DNA from: Nostoc parmelioides FACHB-3921
GTDB taxonomy: Bacteria; Cyanobacteriota; Cyanobacteriia; Cyanobacteriales; Nostocaceae
Reading direction: 5' to 3'
NCBI RefSeq assembly: GCF_014696625.1
Contig: NZ_JACJQL010000042.1
Location: 1-58,118 of the forward strand
DNA length: 58,118 nucleotides
This document shows positions 8,059 through 17,716 of this stretch, in pieces; position 1 is the first letter of the stretch; the number at the start of each line of letters is the position of its first letter. A program made the translations under genes and the position numbers. Below the pieces are notes generated by a model that saw only the letters and a list, made by a program, of their open reading frames with translations, was not told the DNA's origin and did not search any database.

Positions 8059-10401
8059 TTAATTGCGTCCGTACTTGTTAGAGATGTGATTAATCGCGTC
8101 TTTCCCTAATACAGCGCAAGCTGACGAATGTAGGGTTGGGGTGTGAGGAGTTACAGTAGGTGCTTGCGCCACTAGTACTACATTACCGTCGCGATCTATT
8201 TGCCAGCCTTGCGCTTCTAAAATCTGGGGAGGAGCGCTCAAATTAACCTGTTGTGTTTGTTGTTCAGGAATACTATGAACACTATTGTCTATCTCTGTCG
8301 GTAATGCAGTCCATCCTACTAACACAGCATCATCAATCAGTGTATCAATGGGGCTAGGTACCATTCCTCCGCGTCCTGTAGAGACAAACGAACTTCTTTG
8401 TGAACTTCGATGAGGACTACAACTAGCAGCAATTTTCTCAGAAGCATCAATGAGATTTCTCGGCAATTCTACTAACCCTTTACTGGGGTCAGCATCTGGT
8501 GTATTAATTTGTACAATGCCATTGAATGAAGGGCTTTGCTGAGAAAAAGCTGTAATGTCGCTGGTTGGCAATTGGTTAGGATTGAGTAGGTTTGGGTCTT
8601 CAGTGTTTAATAGCCTAACTAAGTCTGAGCGATCGCGCTGTATAAACCCAAAAATTTTCTTGGCGTTGATGGTGATCTTACCACCAATGCCAGAGAAGGC
8701 ATTAGCCGTAATATCATTATTGCCTAAGGGTGCAGTAAACACAAAGCCATTAGGTGCATTGATTGTGATATTACCGCCATTTCCCGGAGCGTTGGATGTG
8801 CCTGCACTAGTCGAAATCAAACTGTTACGGCGCATCTGTAGCGAGTCTTGCACCAGTAAATTTATATCACCACCCTGACCTGACCTAGTATTAGAAGTGA
8901 TTTGTCCTTGATTGTCTAGCAATATAGACTTAGCTGTTATATTTAATTGTCCTGGTGTTCCTGAGTTGGCTGGATTGTTGAATGCTCCCACATTTACAAT
9001 TAATTGCCCACCGTCGCGGACAATTAATTTCCCTGTGGTGATATTAACTGTTCCTGCATTTTGAGCATTTCTAGTCCCCGCAGACAAGAAGCTAGAAAAA
9101 AGTGTTTTCACATTTCCTGCTATCTCTACTGACTCCGAAGCGTTGACTATGATATTTCCGCCTTTTCCTTCAGCTGGTATCACGGGTGAATTATTAGTCC
9201 TCAACAATCCACTAGACTCTGCTGTTACAACGCCTCCATTGAGGATACGCAACTTCCCAGTAGTGATTTTAATGTCACTTGCTCTGCCTTGACCTGCACT
9301 GATGCCAATTAATCCAGTAATTGTACTTGACAAATTATCACTCTCAATAATGTCTACAGATTCGGAGGCATTGATCAGTAAATTTCCAGAACTTCCCCGA
9401 CTGATGGTAGAAGTAGCTATCTGTGCGCCATTCTGAACAATTAACTTTCTTGCATTAATCGTTATATCTTTACCATTGGCGCTACCAGTCGTGATACTTC
9501 TCAAGCGCACACTTTCACCACTGAGTTCTACGGAGTTACCCTGTAGACGAATCTCACCGCCATTATTACCAGTAGTATCTATCTGAGATGGTAACTGTGT
9601 ACCATTAGCCCCTTGGCGAATTCTCAATTGAATGTTGCGAAATTCTTGCACGCCTTGATACCCTATTAACCAACCTTGGTTGATTGGATTCAAGGTCACT
9701 AGACTATTGGGAGCAACACTTCCTAGTTCAATTTTTCCTGATGGTACCGTTAAGTTGCCGCCTTCTAGTGTTATGTTGCCGCCCACAAAGGCCAATGTAT
9801 TACCATTTGGGACTTGTAGACCAACAAATCTACCACTTGTATTCCGTGCTTGAGATTGATTTTTTATAGGATTTGCCGTTGCGCCAAATTGTAACCCACT
9901 AGGAATACTAATTGTCAGCACAGATGTGTTTTGAGGATTGATGGTACTAAATTGAGTACCATCGGCAAAATTCAGACTATTTGCCGTACTTGCTAAAAAG
10001 GAAGCGCGAATATTTAATGCAGCATTAGCACCAAAAATAATTCCATTGGGATTGATCAGCAACAGGTTGGCTGTGCTATCAGATTTGATTATGCCATCAA
10101 TACTAGAAATAGAACTACCAGTTACTCGGCTAATGATGTTTTGGACACTACCGATTGTTTTAAACTCAGCCGTATAGTTTTCTGGCACAGAAAAATCCTG
10201 AAAACTATGGAACAAATTACGTCTATCAGCAGATAAGGTTCCACCTTCGATAATTATGTTGTTTTCTTGTTTTGTGACTCTGGAGTTTTCAGGTAGAGTA
10301 CTATCTTGTGTAATTTGGGCGATCGCAGTGTTTACAGATAAACTTATTAAACTACTGACTGCAACCCCTAAACCTTTAACCCACATCCCAAAAGTATTCA
10401 T
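8059..10401 (-). CDS. TpsA-like two-partner-secretion exoprotein
   Basis: A 780-residue secreted protein. After a signal peptide ending SVNTAIAQ (about residue 29), the filamentous haemagglutinin N-terminal (TPS) domain follows: NLFHSFQDFSV, IISRVTGSSISSIDG, NLLLINPNGIIFG and the FLAST motif. The rest is Gly/Asn/Ser/Thr-rich beta-helix with repeated rungs (ESVDI, NITVNASES, GQITSNTRSGQGGDI). Such proteins are exported to the surface by a TpsB/Omp85-type porin; none is in this window. ATG 10401 is preferred over the upstream TTG at 10425 because it begins the signal peptide. The conserved C-terminal Ala/Pro segment suggests a complete gene. Cargo role (adhesion or other) unknown. Confidence 0.9.
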   Translation of the reverse strand: MNTFGMWVKGLGVAVSSLISLSVNTAIAQITQDSTLPENSRVTKQENNIIIEGGTLSADRRNLFHSFQDFSVPENYTAEFKTIGSVQNIISRVTGSSISSIDGIIKSDSTANLLLINPNGIIFGANAALNIRASFLASTANSLNFADGTQFSTINPQNTSVLTISIPSGLQFGATANPIKNQSQARNTSGRFVGLQVPNGNTLAFVGGNITLEGGNLTVPSGKIELGSVAPNSLVTLNPINQGWLIGYQGVQEFRNIQLRIRQGANGTQLPSQIDTTGNNGGEIRLQGNSVELSGESVRLRSITTGSANGKDITINARKLIVQNGAQIATSTISRGSSGNLLINASESVDIIESDNLSSTITGLIGISAGQGRASDIKITTGKLRILNGGVVTAESSGLLRTNNSPVIPAEGKGGNIIVNASESVEIAGNVKTLFSSFLSAGTRNAQNAGTVNITTGKLIVRDGGQLIVNVGAFNNPANSGTPGQLNITAKSILLDNQGQITSNTRSGQGGDINLLVQDSLQMRRNSLISTSAGTSNAPGNGGNITINAPNGFVFTAPLGNNDITANAFSGIGGKITINAKKIFGFIQRDRSDLVRLLNTEDPNLLNPNQLPTSDITAFSQQSPSFNGIVQINTPDADPSKGLVELPRNLIDASEKIAASCSPHRSSQRSSFVSTGRGGMVPSPIDTLIDDAVLVGWTALPTEIDNSVHSIPEQQTQQVNLSAPPQILEAQGWQIDRDGNVVLVAQAPTVTPHTPTLHSSACAVLGKDAINHISNKYGRN

Positions 10402-10663
10402 ACCAGCTACACCCCACAGAAACAATCCCGGTTGACAATTGATGGCAACATTAAACCAACATCAATTATGGCTGATGAGGATGTTTCTTAAATATAAATT
10501 TGTGTTGATAACACTCTCGTCACGCTGAAAGATCGTTAATTTTCCAGAGAGTTTCGATAATATATGATAAGAATAATTTATTTTTTTAAATAAAAATAAT
10601 ATTGGAGACAATAAAATTCTCTTGCCTCCATTGAGACTACATCAATATGCAGCCAATTTTTAT

Positions 10664-10966
10664 TTATCCACAAGGGCAGCGAACAAAATCTTGTTTTTCT
10701 TCTGACCAGCAAATACAACAATCACCATTATTTTGTGTAACAAAATTAGCCGTATCCATTAAATTTGCAGTCTTTGCTGTAATTTTATTGCTATCAAGGA
10801 TAAACTGAATTTTAACAGCGTCTTCTCCTGAGATCTGACAATTTTTGAAAATCTCCGTTAGCCTAGAACTTTTCAATAATGCCAGTAATTCCTCCTGAAT
10901 TAATACTTGCAAATCCGCTAATGTTTGTGAGTCAGAAACTGATGTTTTTAATGTGGAAGAATCCAT
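10664..10966 (-). CDS. Small protein with Cys-cluster tail, unknown
   Basis: A 100-residue protein that I do not recognise. The first ~80 residues are helical and acidic (LQVLIQEELLALLKSSRLTE). The last 18 contain four cysteines in CCICW and RCPCG, reading C-C-x-C then C-x-C-G. This could bind a metal, or could be the modified tail of a peptide precursor. No modifying enzyme is adjacent. The base composition and position between two independent genes favour a true gene, though there is no strong ribosome binding site. Confidence 0.6.
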   Translation of the reverse strand: MDSSTLKTSVSDSQTLADLQVLIQEELLALLKSSRLTEIFKNCQISGEDAVKIQFILDSNKITAKTANLMDTANFVTQNNGDCCICWSEEKQDFVRCPCG

Positions 10967-11057
10967 AAATTTTGTGTGTTGCTAAATGGGTAGATGTAGG
11001 ACTAAATTTTTTCACTAATAAGTTTAAGACCAGCTTTATTGCAAGATTTTCATCGAA

Positions 11058-11105
11058 GGCGGCTATACCTCCCACCCATTGAAGGGAGTGGGAGGTATAG
11101 CCGCC
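11058..11105. repeat. Perfect 18-bp inverted repeat
   Basis: GGCGGCTATACCTCCCAC (11058-11075) and its exact complement (11088-11105) flank a 12-nt loop. There is no T run, so it is not a classic terminator. It lies in a 512-bp gene-free stretch (10967-11478). The similar-sized gaps to each side hold no other convincing feature except the hairpin at 11161-11184. Confidence 0.85.
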
Positions 11106-11160
11106 CTACCACCGTTAACTGCTGACTGATGACTATTAACCGTCAATGGTCAACGTGAAG

Positions 11161-11184
11161 TTCCATCCCCTTCTAGGGGTGGAA
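11161..11184. repeat. Short inverted repeat
   Basis: TTCCATCCCC and GGGGTGGAA pair with one bulged T around a TTCTA loop. With the 18-bp palindrome 56 bp away it could mark the end of a degenerate mobile element, but no tnpA or tnpB remnant was found. Confidence 0.5.
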
Positions 11185-11478
11185 TGAGCTTAAATCTAAC
11201 GGCTAAGAACTTTAAAACCCATTAGAAGAATCAGTTCGCATAAAGCAATGACAACTCTTAGCTAATTATTTATTGATCAGGTGGGGATGAATTATGCAAT
11301 CAGTAACAAAAGTTTATATTCTCTAGGCAGTTGCTCAAGGATATAACTGAGATGATTATGCGATCGCTCATACCACTCATACTAGATTTAGATTTCTCTC
11401 AAGCCCACCAAAACCATGATCAAGTGTGCAATAACCGCACTACTTGCATTTTTAAACATCAAGTATAAATCCTATATT

Positions 11479-12306
11479 TCAATTCTTTATACCCGTTGTA
11501 GCAATTCCCCGGATAAACTGACGCTGACCGATGAGAAATAGCACCATCACCGGTACGGTTGCAATAGTAACAGCCGCCATCATCAAAGGCCAATTATTGG
11601 TGAATTGCTCTTGAAATTCTGCCAATGCTAGTTGCACAGTTCTTAATTCCGGCCTTGTAGTAAACACCAAAGGTTTAAATAAATCATTCCATTCGGCGAT
11701 AAAGGTGAACAGAAACAGCGTTACCAAGGCGGGACGAGCAAGAGGTAACATTACCTGCCACAAAATTTGTAGTCGGTTTGCCCCGTCGATAGTTGCGGCT
11801 TCTTCCAACTCTACGGGAATTGTCTGGAAATATTGACGCAAGAGGAAAATGCCAAAACCATTAACAGCAGTTGGTAAAATTAGCGCTCCGTAAGTATTAA
11901 TCAAGTGTCCCCACTTCAACACCAAAAAGATGGGAATCACTAATAATTGAAAGGGGATGATCAAAGTTGCTAAAACAATCAAAAGTAGTGTTTGCTTCCC
12001 TCGGAATTTCAGCCTTGCCAGGGCGTAACCAGCTAAGGCAGAAGTCACAATCTGAAATGCCGTCACTGCGATCGCTACCAAGGTAGAATTAGCGAATGCC
12101 AACAAGAACTTACCTCGTTGCCAAGCGTCGCGGTAATTAGCTAATGACCAATTATTTTTGGGCAAAAGTTCTAAATTTGAACCTGGAGGTGCAAAAGAAG
12201 TGAGAAAAACCACAAACAGTGGCAACAACACAATAAATGCCCCCAACAGTAGCGCTGCTAGACTCCAAAAATCAGCAGATTTCCAATTCCAGTTTAGTTT
12301 GGTCAT
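11479..12306 (-). CDS. Carbohydrate ABC transporter permease, MalG type
   Basis: A 275-residue inner-membrane permease with about six membrane spans, starting with ALLLGAFIVLLPLFVVFLTS after a short cytoplasmic lead. The cytoplasmic EAA loop EEAATIDGANRLQILWQVML (about 172-192) docks the ATPase subunit. The arrangement, with a periplasmic loop after span 1 and the FLLRQYFQTIP helix, is that of the MalG/UgpE subfamily (carbohydrate uptake family 1). No MalF-type partner, binding protein or ATPase is adjacent, so the substrate cannot be inferred and the other subunits must be encoded elsewhere. Confidence 0.92.
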   Translation of the reverse strand: MTKLNWNWKSADFWSLAALLLGAFIVLLPLFVVFLTSFAPPGSNLELLPKNNWSLANYRDAWQRGKFLLAFANSTLVAIAVTAFQIVTSALAGYALARLKFRGKQTLLLIVLATLIIPFQLLVIPIFLVLKWGHLINTYGALILPTAVNGFGIFLLRQYFQTIPVELEEAATIDGANRLQILWQVMLPLARPALVTLFLFTFIAEWNDLFKPLVFTTRPELRTVQLALAEFQEQFTNNWPLMMAAVTIATVPVMVLFLIGQRQFIRGIATTGIKN

Positions 12307-12483
12307 GAGTTAGATCGCCAAGCACTTGTTTCTTTGGTAATACAGTATCGAACTCAGCAACCGCTAATCTATAACATAGGCAATTGTTAAGTAAAATTAA
12401 ACCACAGTGAGCATTACCTTAAATTCATAGGGTAAATTAAAGTCTGGTATCAAATAATTCAGGTTTACAGGAGTAAACATATC

Positions 12484-13179
12484 ATGCAGCAGGTTGCAGC
12501 CGATTTAGAAATTGATTTCAAGAGCGAAAAATATAAAGATGCCTATAGTCGCATAAATGCGATCGTGATTGAAGGGGAACAAGAAGCATATGAGAATTAC
12601 ATTCAACTAGCCCAACTGCTGCCAGACGACAAAGAAGACCTCATTCGCCTCTCGAAAATGGAAAGCCGTCACAAAAAAGGATTTGAAGCTTGTGGACGGA
12701 ACCTGCAAGTATCCCCAGACATGGAATTTGCTAAAGAATTTTTTGCTGGACTACACGGCAATTTCCAAAAAGCGGCGGCTGAAGGTAAAATTGTTACCTG
12801 TCTATTGATTCAGTCTTTGATTATTGAATGTTTTGCGATCGCTGCATACAACATCTACATTCCCGTTGCTGACGATTTTGCCCGTAAAATCACCGAGGGT
12901 GTAGTCAAAGATGAATATAGCCATCTTAACTTCGGCGAAGTTTGGTTACAGAAAAATTTCGCTCAATCAAAAGCAGAACTAGAAGAAGCTAATCGTCATA
13001 ATCTTCCCATAGTCTGGAAAATGCTCAATCAAGTCGCGGATGATGCCGCAGTCTTAGCTATGGAAAAAGAAGCCCTAGTCGAAGATTTTATGATTCAGTA
13101 CGGTGAAGCGTTAAGTAATATTGGCTTCACAACCAGAGATATTATGCGAATGTCAGCTTACGGACTCACAGCAGCTTAA
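12484..13179 (+). CDS. ado: Aldehyde-deformylating oxygenase
   Basis: A 231-residue ferritin-like non-haem di-iron enzyme that converts fatty aldehydes made by AAR to alkanes and formate. The six metal ligands are visible: E32, E60 and H63 (in KMESRHKK), E115 (IIECFA), and E144 and H147 (KDEYSHLNFGE). These match, with a constant offset, the ligands known from Prochlorococcus ADO. A CAGGAGTAAAC ribosome binding site precedes the ATG. It is followed in the same direction by aar after a 242-bp gap that contains short repeats, so aar may have its own promoter. Confidence 0.97.
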   Translation: MQQVAADLEIDFKSEKYKDAYSRINAIVIEGEQEAYENYIQLAQLLPDDKEDLIRLSKMESRHKKGFEACGRNLQVSPDMEFAKEFFAGLHGNFQKAAAEGKIVTCLLIQSLIIECFAIAAYNIYIPVADDFARKITEGVVKDEYSHLNFGEVWLQKNFAQSKAELEEANRHNLPIVWKMLNQVADDAAVLAMEKEALVEDFMIQYGEALSNIGFTTRDIMRMSAYGLTAA

Positions 13180-13421
13180 GTAGTTCTGATTCCTGATTAA
13201 AGTAAGACTGCCAGTTATTATCGGTTTCAGACTGGTGATGGGTAATAGGTAATGGGTAAAAGTTTATTCCCAATTATCAATTACCAATTACCCATGATCA
13301 AACTCATCACTCAGGACTCAGCATTCATCACGCTTTGTATAGTATTTTTAAGAGTTAAGTATTATCTCTTATCCACATATCCCACGCATTCGCCAAGGCA
13401 CAAGCCTAAATATATCACTCC

Positions 13422-14441
13422 ATGTTTGGTCTAATTGGACATCTGACAAGTTTAGAACACGCTCAAGCGGTAGCTCAAGAACTGGGATACCCAGAATACG
13501 CCGACCAAGGGCTAGATTTTTGGTGCAGCGCTCCACCGCAAATAGTTGACCACATTAAAGTTACTAGCATTACTGGTGAAATAATTGAAGGGAAGTATGT
13601 AGAATCTTGCTTTTTACCGGAGATGCTAGCCAGTCGTCGGATTAAAGCCGCAACCCGCAAAGTCCTCAATGCTATGGCTCATGCTCAAAAGAATGGCATT
13701 GATATCACAGCCTTGGGTGGTTTCTCTTCGATTATTTTTGAAAACTTTAAATTGGAGCAGTTTAGCCAAGTTCGTAATGTCACACTAGAGTTTGAACGCT
13801 TCACTACAGGCAACACTCACACAGCGTATATTATCTGTCGGCAGGTAGAACAAGCATCTCAACAACTCGGTATTGAACTCTCTCAAGCAACAGTAGCTAT
13901 ATGTGGGGCTACTGGTGATATTGGTAGTGCAGTTACTCGCTGGCTGGATGCTAAAACAGACGTAAAAGAACTGCTGTTAATCGCCCGTAATCAAGAACGT
14001 CTCCAAGAGTTGCAAAGCGAGTTGGGACGCGGTAAGATCATGAGCCTGGATGAAGCACTGCCCCAAGCTGATATTGTAGTCTGGGTAGCCAGTATGCCTA
14101 AAGGCGTGGAAATTAATCCTCAAGTTTTGAAGCAACCCTGTTTGCTGATTGATGGGGGTTATCCGAAAAACTTAGGTACAAAAGTTCAGTATCCTGGTGT
14201 TTATGTACTGAACGGCGGTATCGTCGAGCATTCTCTGGATATTGACTGGAAAATCATGAAAATAGTCAATATGGATGTACCTGCACGCCAATTATTTGCT
14301 TGTTTTGCGGAATCTATGCTCTTGGAATTTGAGAAGTTGTACACGAACTTTTCTTGGGGGCGCAATCAGATTACCGTAGACAAAATGGAGCAGATTGGTC
14401 AAGCATCAGTGAAACATGGGTTTAGACCACTGCTGGTTTAG
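13422..14441 (+). CDS. aar: Long-chain acyl-ACP reductase
   Basis: A 339-residue enzyme that reduces acyl-ACP (or acyl-CoA) to fatty aldehyde with NADPH, the first step of cyanobacterial alkane synthesis. The N-terminus MFGLIGHLTSLEHAQAVAQE is characteristic. CGATGDIGSAVTRW (about 163-176) is the nucleotide-binding loop. C294 in ARQLFACFAE corresponds to the catalytic Cys that carries the acyl thioester. Pairing with ado upstream and accA downstream places fatty-acid chain supply and diversion side by side. Confidence 0.97.
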   Translation: MFGLIGHLTSLEHAQAVAQELGYPEYADQGLDFWCSAPPQIVDHIKVTSITGEIIEGKYVESCFLPEMLASRRIKAATRKVLNAMAHAQKNGIDITALGGFSSIIFENFKLEQFSQVRNVTLEFERFTTGNTHTAYIICRQVEQASQQLGIELSQATVAICGATGDIGSAVTRWLDAKTDVKELLLIARNQERLQELQSELGRGKIMSLDEALPQADIVVWVASMPKGVEINPQVLKQPCLLIDGGYPKNLGTKVQYPGVYVLNGGIVEHSLDIDWKIMKIVNMDVPARQLFACFAESMLLEFEKLYTNFSWGRNQITVDKMEQIGQASVKHGFRPLLV

Positions 14442-14564
14442 AGGCTGGGAACTGGGGACTGGGGATGAGGAAGAAAAATACACCCTAGTCACAAAATTGT
14501 ACCCAATCCCCAATACCCAATTCCTAATACCCAACACCCAATCCCTAATACCTAATCCCTAACT

Positions 14565-15545
14565 ATGGCTACAACTGAGCGCAAACCACTACTGTTAGAT
14601 TTTGAAAAGCCACTAGCAGAACTGGCAAACCGGATTGATCAAATTCGGCAACTGGCAGAGGAGAATGGCGTAGATGTGTCTGGTGAGATTCGCAAGCTAG
14701 AAACACGCGCTATGCAACTGCGTGAGGAAATCTTTAGCACTCTGTCCCCCTCTCAACGGCTACAAGTAGCACGTCATCCCCGCCGTCCTAGTACCCTCGA
14801 TTACATTCAGGCCATCAGTGATGAATGGATGGAGTTACATGGCGATCGCTGTGGTGGTGATGATCCGGCTTTAATTGGTGGTGTGGCGCGTTTGGGTGGT
14901 AAACCTGTGGTGATGTTGGGTCATCAAAAAGGACGAGATACCAAAGATAATATTGCTCGTAATTTCGGGATGGCGACTCCAGGCGGCTATCGCAAAGCCA
15001 TGCGCCTGATGGAACACGCCAACAAATTTAGTATGCCGATTTTGACATTTATCGATACTCCCGGTGCTTTACCTACGGTGGTAGCCGAACGCCAAGGTGC
15101 AGGGGAAGCGATCGCCTACAATTTGCGCGAGATGTTTTCTTTGGATGTGCCAATTATCTGCACTGTTATCGGTGAAGGTGGTTCTGGTGGTGCTTTGGGT
15201 ATTGGTGTAGGCGATCGCCTATTAATGTTTGAACACTCCGTCTATACTGTAGCCACCCCCGAAGCCTGTGCGGCAATTCTTTGGAAAGATGCTAGCAAGT
15301 CTCCCCAAGCAGCCGTCGCTCTGAAAATCGTCTCCCATGACCTGAAAAATTTGGGCATTATTGACCAGATATTACCTGAACCCACAGGTGGCGCTCATTC
15401 TGACCCCTTAACAGCTGCTACAACCTTAAAACAAGCCCTGTTAGATAATTTGGATGGACTAGACCGCTTAACATCACAAGAACGCCGCCAACTGCGTTAT
15501 GAGAAATTCCGCAAAATTGGTGTATTTACAGAAGTTGCACATTAA
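14565..15545 (+). CDS. accA: Acetyl-CoA carboxylase carboxyltransferase subunit alpha
   Basis: A 326-residue subunit of the carboxyltransferase half of acetyl-CoA carboxylase; with AccD it moves CO2 from biotin to acetyl-CoA to give malonyl-CoA. It shows the N-terminal LLDFEKPLAELANRIDQIRQ coiled region, HPRRPSTLDYI, the crotonase-fold oxyanion regions FIDTPGALP and GEGGSGGALGIGVGD, and the EACAAILWKDASKSPQAA segment. Full length for the family. A heptamer-type repeat tract separates it from aar. It lacks an obvious strong ribosome binding site. Confidence 0.98.
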   Translation: MATTERKPLLLDFEKPLAELANRIDQIRQLAEENGVDVSGEIRKLETRAMQLREEIFSTLSPSQRLQVARHPRRPSTLDYIQAISDEWMELHGDRCGGDDPALIGGVARLGGKPVVMLGHQKGRDTKDNIARNFGMATPGGYRKAMRLMEHANKFSMPILTFIDTPGALPTVVAERQGAGEAIAYNLREMFSLDVPIICTVIGEGGSGGALGIGVGDRLLMFEHSVYTVATPEACAAILWKDASKSPQAAVALKIVSHDLKNLGIIDQILPEPTGGAHSDPLTAATTLKQALLDNLDGLDRLTSQERRQLRYEKFRKIGVFTEVAH

Positions 15546-15905
15546 CAAACGCGCTTAATTGATTTATTACCCAAAACCAGTGTTATAATTACCTGTGGCT
15601 ACTTAAAGATTTTTAACAATCTCATCAGCCATAGGTATTTATATCTAAATAGCCATTAATTTTAGATCGGTGGCTGTGTCAAAGTATTTGCTAATTAACT
15701 GTAGTGACATGGGCTAGTCTTTAAACTAGCGTTTGTTATTTTTGTGTAAACTGGAATTGCATAGAACACTAATTATAGCAAATAATCATAGCATTTGTCA
15801 GGGAATATCATCGAAATTTAAGGTTAATTTAATCTATTTGACTCTAAAAGTTTCGATAATTGGGTGACAAGGGCTTGCAAAACTGCCAAAAAATTGGGAG
15901 AAAGC
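15546..15905. other. Gene-free stretch before the SDR gene
   Basis: About 360 bp, AT-rich. I see no RNA gene or repeat. The ORF can be extended upstream to a GTG at 15864, but the Shine-Dalgarno GGGAG at 15896-15900 supports the ATG at 15906. A promoter for the SDR gene is presumably here, but none stands out. Confidence 0.5.
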
Positions 15906-16631
15906 ATGAGTTTGGAGCAGAAACGACGCGCTCTGATTACTGGGGCAAGTAGTGGAATTGGCAAAGCAACGGCATTAGCCTTTGCAAAAGCGGGAATAGA
16001 TGTGGCGTTGGTGAGCCGTTCTGGTGATAAATTAACACCTGTAGTAGAAGCAGCAAAACAAACTGGAGTAGTAGCCAAAGCGTATACTGTAGACTTAGCA
16101 GACGTATCGCAAGTAGAGGCGAAAATCCAAGCGATCGCTATTGACTTTGGAGACATAGATATTCTTGTAAATAATGCGGGTGTAGCATATACAGCTACCT
16201 TGAGTGAAACCCCCTTAGCAGACTGGCAACAAGTAATTAACTTGAACCTGACCAGTGTATTTGAATGTATTAAAGGAATTTTGCCAACAATGCGCGATCG
16301 GCATACAGGCACAATCATCAATGTGTCTTCGATTGCAGCTAAACAATCTTTTCCGCACTGGGGAGTTTACAGCGTCAGTAAAGCAGGATTAATGGCACTT
16401 TCTCAAACTTTGGCACAAGAAGAACGTGTCCACGGTATTCGGGTAACTGCAATTTGTCCTGGGGCTGTGAATACTGGACTTTGGGATACAGAGACTGTCA
16501 AAGCTGACTTTGACCGTTCCAAAATGCTCACCCCAGAAATTGTGGCTCAGTCAATTCTCTACGCTGCCTTATTACCACCACAAGCAGTAATTGATGAATT
16601 GACACTCATGCCCAGCGCAGGTGCGCTGTAA
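15906..16631 (+). CDS. SDR-family oxidoreductase (FabG-like)
   Basis: A 241-residue classical short-chain dehydrogenase. TGASSGIGKATALAFA is the cofactor loop, NNAGVAY the structural Asn motif, and INVSSIAAKQ plus YSVSKAG supply the Ser-Tyr-Lys catalytic set. It ends without a C-terminal extension. A basic residue after the second beta strand (SRSGDK) suggests NADP. It resembles 3-oxoacyl-ACP reductases, but the substrate is not determined; it conserves its place next to ado-aar-accA, so a role in lipid or aldehyde metabolism is plausible. ATG 15906 is chosen on its GGGAGAAAGC ribosome binding site. Confidence 0.92.
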   Translation: MSLEQKRRALITGASSGIGKATALAFAKAGIDVALVSRSGDKLTPVVEAAKQTGVVAKAYTVDLADVSQVEAKIQAIAIDFGDIDILVNNAGVAYTATLSETPLADWQQVINLNLTSVFECIKGILPTMRDRHTGTIINVSSIAAKQSFPHWGVYSVSKAGLMALSQTLAQEERVHGIRVTAICPGAVNTGLWDTETVKADFDRSKMLTPEIVAQSILYAALLPPQAVIDELTLMPSAGAL

Positions 16632-16794
16632 TCCGTAATTCGTAAATTCGTAATTCGTAATAGCCTACAGCTAGGCTTGCACTAATCCAGAGAAAGCTAA
16701 CTCCTACGTAGTTTGTAGGATTATTTTGAATTCTGAATTTTGAATTCCCCTTACGGGGTTAACCATTGAACAAACCATAACCAAGACTGAAATT

Positions 16795-17502
16795 ATGACT
16801 ATTGCTAGTTCCAACGGTTCTAATCGCTCTCAATCACCCCTAATTACCGATTTGGCAGAAGCTATTAATACCAGACCTGACCGCAACACCCATAATGGCC
16901 GAGAACCAGAATTGCACCAACCTTCAGAAGAAGATATGGAATCAATGATGGGTGCAGTTAGGTCAATATTAGTGGGTGTCGGAGAAGACCCAGAAAGAGA
17001 AGGTCTATTGAAAACACCAAAGCGCGTAGCAGAGGCGATGCGATTCCTGACCAGTGGCTATAACCAATCTTTAGAAGAATTACTCAACGGTGCTGTCTTT
17101 GATGAAGGTCATAACGAGATGGTACTAGTGCGAGATATCAACTTCTTTAGCTTATGCGAACACCATATGTTACCCTTCATGGGCAGAGCGCACGTTGCTT
17201 ATATTCCTAACCAGAAGGTAGTAGGACTAAGTAAGCTAGCCCGCATTGTCGAGATGTATTCCCGACGCTTGCAAGTACAAGAAAGGCTGACTCGCCAAAT
17301 TGCTGAAGCTGTGCAGACCATTTTAGAACCCCAAGGTGTGGCGGTTGTGATGGAAGCTAGCCATATGTGCATGGTGATGCGTGGTGTACAAAAACCAGGC
17401 TCTTGGACTGTAACTAGTGCCATGTTAGGCGTATTCCAAGAAGAACAAAAAACTAGAGAAGAATTCTTTAACTTGATTCGTCATCAACCAGCGTTCTTTT
17501 AG
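16795..17502 (+). CDS. folE: GTP cyclohydrolase I
   Basis: A 235-residue enzyme that converts GTP to 7,8-dihydroneopterin triphosphate, the first step to folate and, in cyanobacteria, to glucosylated pterins. The zinc ligands are C121 and H124 in LCEHHMLPF and C192 in SHMCMVMRGV, with the same 71-residue spacing as in E. coli. VVGLSKLARIVEMYSRRLQVQER is the family signature. The first ~45 residues are a variable, probably disordered extension (RSQSPLITDLAEAINTRPDR). Single gene with repeats on both sides. Confidence 0.97.
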   Translation: MTIASSNGSNRSQSPLITDLAEAINTRPDRNTHNGREPELHQPSEEDMESMMGAVRSILVGVGEDPEREGLLKTPKRVAEAMRFLTSGYNQSLEELLNGAVFDEGHNEMVLVRDINFFSLCEHHMLPFMGRAHVAYIPNQKVVGLSKLARIVEMYSRRLQVQERLTRQIAEAVQTILEPQGVAVVMEASHMCMVMRGVQKPGSWTVTSAMLGVFQEEQKTREEFFNLIRHQPAFF

Positions 17503-17580
17503 GGAATAGGGGATGGGGAATGGGGAATAGGGAATGGGGAATGGGTAATAACTTATTCCCCTGTTTTTTCCTACCACTCC

Positions 17581-17716
17581 CTACTGGCGTGTCTAGACTA
17601 AAATGTTGCATTATGCTTCTCTTGTGGGATTGGCTTCTAGCCCGTCCGGTGCAGGCAAGATGCCTACACTACAAAAACTTCTTTTATGCACTATTTCAGA
17701 CTAGACACGCCACTAG
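17581..17716. mobile_element. 136-bp MITE-like element in the trpF 3' end
   Basis: Terminal inverted repeats of 24 bp match at 21 positions: CTACTGGCGTGTCTAGACTA (17581 on) against the complement of 17693-17716. No coding capacity. The outer CTA/TAG pair would suit a TA-targeting IS630-type element, which is an inference. The right arm contains the trpF stop codon. Confidence 0.7.

Noticed and set aside
11040..11200. IS200/IS605 end with omega RNA
   Set aside because: Hairpins are suggestive but no TnpA/TnpB remnant or TTCA/TCAA-type boundary could be found.
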